A program made the translations under genes and the position numbers. 64,000 nt of DNA from assembly GCA_022432975.1 (NCBI GenBank), contig CM039503.1, positions 52,822,466 through 52,886,465 on the forward strand. The letters are read 5' to 3'. A model generated the notes under the pieces. The model was not told the origin of the DNA, did not search any database, and saw only the letters and a program-made list of their open reading frames with translations. Shown here piece by piece: positions 60,443 through 64,000 of this stretch. Position 1 is the stretch's first letter. Each line of letters opens with the position of its first letter. The DNA comes from Begonia masoniana (taxonomy: Eukaryota > Streptophyta > Magnoliopsida > Cucurbitales > Begoniaceae).

Positions 60443-60708
60443 CCGATTCTGTCGAACATTTCTTTGATCTACAAGGACTCTCATCTTGTAAAGTCCACAG
60501 TCTTCGACAACGTCACCTGGCGGTGTAACAAATCCAGGTCGAACCGCTCTTGACAATGCTGATTGTGAAATTCAATTGATAAAAACTTCGACCACGGTGG
60601 AGGTGGCATTTGCTTCTCTTGTCGGTTTGAGGGTCCGGCTTGTGCAGTTGAAGGTGCACAACTCGGGCCAACCTTTCGTCTAATCGTCAATCTCTCTCTC
60701 TCTGCCAT
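60443..60708 (-). pseudogene. accessory transposon ORF, N-terminal part
   Basis: The minus strand starts MAERERLTIRRKV at 60,708 and continues to PPPPWSKFLSIEFHNQHCQ and KTVDFTR. A stop is followed in the same frame by ESL, another stop, and IKEMFDRIG. It is cut at 60,443 by the Gypsy C LTR. The W-FL...F(K/R)...DF pattern resembles the ORF at 31,032-32,057. The ESL-IKEM-IG part matches the remnant at 2,623-2,823 inside another Mutator-like element. It reads toward the transposase, so the two genes were convergent in the original element. Function unknown. Confidence 0.5.
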
Positions 60709-61206
60709 GATAGTATATTCTGCAATTGGAGAATTTTTTTTAAAAAAAAAAGCCTGAATCAGAAAATTGTGCCTCTGTCTCGGGTTTCATTTTACCGGAC
60801 GAACACACTGGAAAGTGCGTTCGTCCTGTAAAAAAAACCCAGACAGACACTAAAAATAGCGTCCGTCCGGTAAATTACCCAAATTTAGGGTTTCAAATAT
60901 TGATCAAAAATTCGAGTTATTTACCATAAAAATTGAACTAAATAAATCAAAATGGATAAAGCTATTACCTCCAAGCGTTTGCCGGTCGAAAATCTACAAA
61001 AAATTTGCAAGAGGTTGAGAGAAAATCGATTTGGGCGCGGTGAAACTGTCGGATTTCAGGCACTGGTTCAATTTAAATCGCAAGATCGGACGGACGCAGT
61101 ATTTACGCGTCCGTCCAATCTCGCCCTAAATTAGCATGTCCGTCCGTTTATAAAATGCCTTAAAAATAACGGACGGATGCTGGTTAACGGACGGACGCGT
61201 AAATAC
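60709..61206. other. subterminal region of the 31-kb element
   Basis: No convincing gene. It carries several inverted pairs of GGACGGACGC-type motifs (for example 60,797-60,825 and 61,085-61,200), like the TIR itself. A small plus ORF at 60,952-61,134 overlaps them and is probably chance. Confidence 0.55.
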
Positions 61207-61534
61207 AGCGTCCGTCTGAGCCATGCGTCGACATCCAGGCAAAACATACGTACGGACGGACAAACGTTTCATGTGTCCGTTCGTAATATGTACTGGACGG
61301 ACGCGGTTTTTAACCGTCCGTCCAAGAAACGACCAAATAATTGATACGTACAGACGCGAATATTTGCCGTCCGTCTGATATACGGCAAAAATGGATACCG
61401 GACGCAGATCTGATGGACGGTAAGGTTTGTTTTGTTATGTTTTTTATACTTTAAAGTTTGATTCATTAAATTTGATACTTTAAGATTTAAAATAAAAAAT
61501 CCGTATAGTTCGAGGTTTGAATCGGTAATTTCCC
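61207..61534 (-). repeat. right terminal inverted repeat of the 31-kb element
   Basis: Inverted partner of 30,612-30,942. Further GGACGGACGC-type motifs continue inward to about 60,800. Confidence 0.9.
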
Positions 61535-61543
61535 AAATAACTA

Positions 61544-62166
61544 ATAATTGAGCCTAAAATCCAATAAACCAATCGAAAATCAACAAGAAAATATGTATAA
61601 ACATTTTTTTTTTTAAATATTTTATTTTATTTTCGAAATCGAACTCCGGTTCAGGTCTAGTTTAGACAACATTTCGATTCTTCTAGGACGAAAGTGGACC
61701 AAATGTGAGCCAAGTTTCGCAACATCAAATCAAGCTTAAATGCATTTACTTATAAAAGATTTGAGCTAAAAAAGGACCAAGGCCAATGACATTGGGACAT
61801 CCCTTTCTACATATCTATTATAGGGACTGCTCCCGAGCTCAAAGAAAAATTCAAAACCCAAAATACTAAACAATCAAAAGGACGTGCAACCACTTGAACT
61901 GGATTAACTTTCAAAAATTCAATAAACCAAATAAGCCATGTTATCGTTAAGAAACAAAAGAAAATGCCGATAAAATATGTCACACGTACAAGGTTAGATT
62001 TATGGTGAACAATAGAAGTAGCTATGACGGATTTAGAAAAGTTGCCCGCTTTGTTCACCACGATGTTTGACAACTATTAGCAACGCACAACAACAGATAA
62101 TGAGAAAACACAAATACAAAGAAAGACTGACTTTTGCAAAAGAGAAAGAGATGAGATTTCTATTAC
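61544..62166. other. flank right of the 31-kb element
   Basis: No exon recognised on either strand. If 62,167-62,248 is exon 1 of a minus-strand gene, this is its intron 1. Confidence 0.4.
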
Positions 62167-62248
62167 CCTTGATCAAACCGAGCGCGTCGAATGTTAAAGC
62201 TTGCAACGGAGGACAAGCTGGGCATTCCACCGTGGTAGTACGAGGCAT
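62167..62248 (-). pseudogene. orphan first exon resembling plant WDR74 (WD40 protein)
   Basis: The minus strand starts MPRTTTVECPACPPLQALTF and continues to DALGLIK, then a GT donor (AAGG|GTAATAG) in phase 1. The MPRTT...CPPL-ALTFD-LGLIK pattern is what I recall for the N-terminus of plant WDR74/NSA1-type ribosome-biogenesis WD40 proteins. A pyrimidine-rich leader precedes it (62,249-62,310). No second exon is seen before the Mutator-like element at 61,534 or on its far side. So it is either a gene interrupted in intron 1 or a detached fragment. Confidence 0.45.
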
Positions 62249-62349
62249 CTTTTGCTTCCTTCAGCGTATACGTACGCACAAAGACAGAGAGAAAGAGAGT
62301 TGCAGAAAAACCCTGAACCCTTGATTTCAATTCTGGGCCAAACCTAGGA

Positions 62350-62850
62350 TATAACAACCCCTTATCCCAGTAAAATATTGTCCGTTCTGGGAATTGGGTC
62401 GTACCCCAATATCCTTCCCTCACAAATCTGTTTGGCGAGGACTTCCCAGTCGGTCATCCAACATGGAACTGCTCTCATAGGAGCACTTTTAAGTTCGGAG
62501 TTCTTATAAGATCCGTTGCCAATTATGCTCCAAAATGTGTCTTACTATATTGGGAGGGTCTCCTTACATATGTTTTATTTTCATATACCTTCTCAAGCGA
62601 TGTGAGATTGTGATGTAACGACCTGCCACCTCCCAGGGTTCCCCTCAAGGGCCTCCCCGGTGGTAAAACAATCGTCCTCCCAGCATTCCTCTCAAGGGCC
62701 TTCCCCGCTAGTACAGCCATCGTACACAATCGGGCCATCACAATCACCCCCCTTCGGGACTCAACGTCCTCGTTGACCACATTTCTGCTTGAGTACAGGC
62801 TCTGATACCATTTATAACGACCCCTTATTCCAGTAAAATATAGTAAGATG
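62350..62850 (-). mobile_element. Cassandra TRIM element (partly degraded)
   Basis: In plus orientation one LTR (62,350-about 62,612) starts TATAACAACCCCTTATCCCA. The partner after the primer-binding site starts TATAACGACCCCTTATTCCA but is cut after about 30 bp. The primer-binding site reads TGGTATCAGAGCC on the minus strand (62,798-62,810). The LTR contains a 5S rRNA-like sequence, the signature of Cassandra. The element has no coding region. Confidence 0.85.
62436..62514 (-). repeat. 5S rRNA-like sequence inside Cassandra LTR
   Basis: The minus strand reads GGATCTTATAAGAACTCCGA and continues to GATGACCGACTGGGAAGTCC. It parallels plant 5S rRNA (GGATCCCATCAGAACTCCGA ... GGATGGGTGACCTCCTGGGAAGTCC region), which covers the internal RNA polymerase III control region. 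It is a transposon component, not a functional rRNA gene. Confidence 0.85.
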
Positions 62851-63813
62851 CGTTTTTTAGTACAATTGACAATGGATTCTGTTAGTGATTTTCTACACTC
62901 TAACGCAAGTGCACGTGTCGCTAACGAAGTAATAAAGTAAGTAAAAGTCGATCCCACGAGGATATTTTTAATCAATTTAATCTTGCAATAAATTTCTATA
63001 AATAAAGGTAAAAATATTGAAATTAAATAATGAGAATAAAATATGGTAAGAAATGATAAACTAAAATTACTCAAAATTGAATAAGACTAAAAATGGAAAT
63101 GAATTAAAAAGGTAATTACGAGAAAAGCCTTGGTTAGGGTTGATTTTCTCTTTACATGCAATTATTACTGATGCACAACAATGCTACAACATTGATTTTG
63201 AACAGCAAGAATAAAAATATTTATAGGTTTATTTCGAATTGCCTATGTAAATTCAATTTTAGAATTTCTCTCGACTTTGAAAGAATGTAACTAACATTGA
63301 ATTTCTATAAACCCTATTCTTAATGCCAATTGAATTAACGTTAACTACTTTGCAACATATTAATCCAATTAATCATTCGTGCATCTTAACATTTATATTT
63401 ACCTGTCGATATAATATAAACATGAAACATCAAACTATCTGTTGATATGAATTGAATTAGACAAGGAATATCACGAAATATTGTTCCAAGCAAAAATGCA
63501 TTAGCAATGCTACAGTATTAGTCACAGAACAGCAAGAATTCATATATTTCTAGGGTTCCATCGAATTGCCTAGATACATTCATTTCAGAATTTTTTTTTC
63601 GACTTTGAAAAGATAAAAACTTAACCTAAATTTCTGTGTAAACCTATTATTATTGTCAAATAAATTAATATTAGCTACTTTGCAACAATTTTAATTTATT
63701 TAATTACTCATGCATCTTAAATTCCTATTTACCTATCGATACAATAGGAATATCTGAAATCAAAATTGTCTATCGACACACTTTGAATTATGCAATAAAA
63801 ATTATAAGCAATC
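62851..63813. repeat. AT-rich stretch with a diverged tandem duplication
   Basis: 62,880-62,965 contains AACGCAAGTGCACGTGTCGC and GTCGATCCCACGAGGATAT, a sequence type I have seen often in plant repeats but cannot name. Two related blocks of about 300 bp follow (about 63,165-63,480 and 63,485-63,800). They share CAATGCTACA, CGAATTGCCTA, AGCTACTTTGCAACA and CATGCATCTTAA-type landmarks in the same order. No gene. Confidence 0.55.
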
Positions 63814-64000
63814 TGTCACGACCCCAGTAGGTCGCGACATATTCTTAACTTAAACTTAATCATTTTATGTCATGGAACAACTACTTGTAATTTTTTTTGA
63901 AATAAAACTCGTGGACGTTTAAAAGAACAACCAATTAAAAACATTAAATTCTCATAACTCGACTCTTTCATATATCTGATAGCATACTCATCAACAGAGT
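63814..64000. other. possible LTR start at the right edge
   Basis: TGTCACGACCCCAGTAGGTC resembles an LTR terminus (TGT...CGACCC). The remainder is outside the window, so neither the orientation nor the family can be fixed. Confidence 0.35.

Larger units (their letters stand above)
30612..61534. mobile_element. 31-kb Mutator-like element filled by nested insertions
   Basis: The two ends are inverted copies over about 330 bp (30,612-30,942; 61,207-61,534), starting GGGAAATTACCGATTTAAAC. They are flanked by a perfect 9-bp direct repeat AAATAACTA (30,603-30,611; 61,535-61,543). A decayed Mutator transposase piece lies inside at 40,275-40,671. Most of the interior is later LTR-retrotransposon DNA, so the original element was much shorter. 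The left internal part next to the TIR seems deleted. The TSD and TIR make one element spanning the nest the simplest reading. Confidence 0.85.

Noticed and set aside
62436..62514. A functional 5S rRNA gene
   Set aside because: Only about two thirds of a 5S sequence with many substitutions, embedded in an LTR next to a tRNA primer-binding site; Cassandra explains it.

Overview
The window is nuclear DNA of a flowering plant, very probably a eudicot. The evidence is intron-containing genes of plant families (DUF4079 plastid protein, cytochrome b5, organellar mTERF), a microRNA166 hairpin, and a dense load of Mutator-like, Copia, Gypsy/chromovirus, hAT and Cassandra-type elements. I cannot name the species.

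Layout. 1-22,229 is a gene-bearing block. It holds the 5' part of an AAA-ATPase (minus, runs off the left edge), a four-exon DUF4079 gene (4269-5607), a three-exon cytochrome b5 gene (9873-11141), an mTERF gene (12116-13639) and a MIR166 hairpin (about 20573-20706). Mutator-like elements lie between these genes: a fold-back relic (1151-1609), a 1.73-kb element with a perfect 9-bp target-site duplication (TSD, 1748-3477), and a Pack-type element (7746-8688) that carries pieces of two unrelated host genes, a CC-type glutaredoxin and an IDD zinc-finger factor. An (AT)n tract of about 508 bp lies about 180 bp upstream of the cytochrome b5 start.

22,230-27,647 is a structurally complete Tnt1/Tork-like Copia element with 5-bp TSDs, broken by three stop codons. 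A recent 1.53-kb tandem duplication (27,578-30,642) follows. It begins inside that Copia 3' LTR and ends inside the terminal repeat of the next element.

30,612-61,534 (30.9 kb) is best read as one Mutator-like element. It has terminal inverted repeats of about 330 bp, a perfect 9-bp TSD and a decayed transposase piece (40,275-40,671). It was filled by later insertions: a minus-strand Sirevirus-like Copia, a reverse Gypsy LTR, a gag-bearing Gypsy with a nested solo LTR, a small TIR element with a hAT MITE inside it, a truncated chromovirus (integrase plus chromodomain), and an LTR holding a 2.9-kb array of TTCG-loop hairpins. An accessory ORF family resembling the 'putative plant transposon protein' family occurs three times in the window, twice inside Mutator-like elements.

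61,544-64,000 is the right flank. It has an orphan first exon that resembles a WDR74-type WD40 gene, a Cassandra TRIM with its embedded 5S rRNA-like sequence, a diverged tandem duplication, and the start of another LTR-like sequence.

The host genes are not a functional unit; they are ordinary single genes separated by transposons. The most notable signals are the two-gene capture, the nested 31-kb Mutator-like element with its repeated accessory ORF, and the covarying hairpin array.
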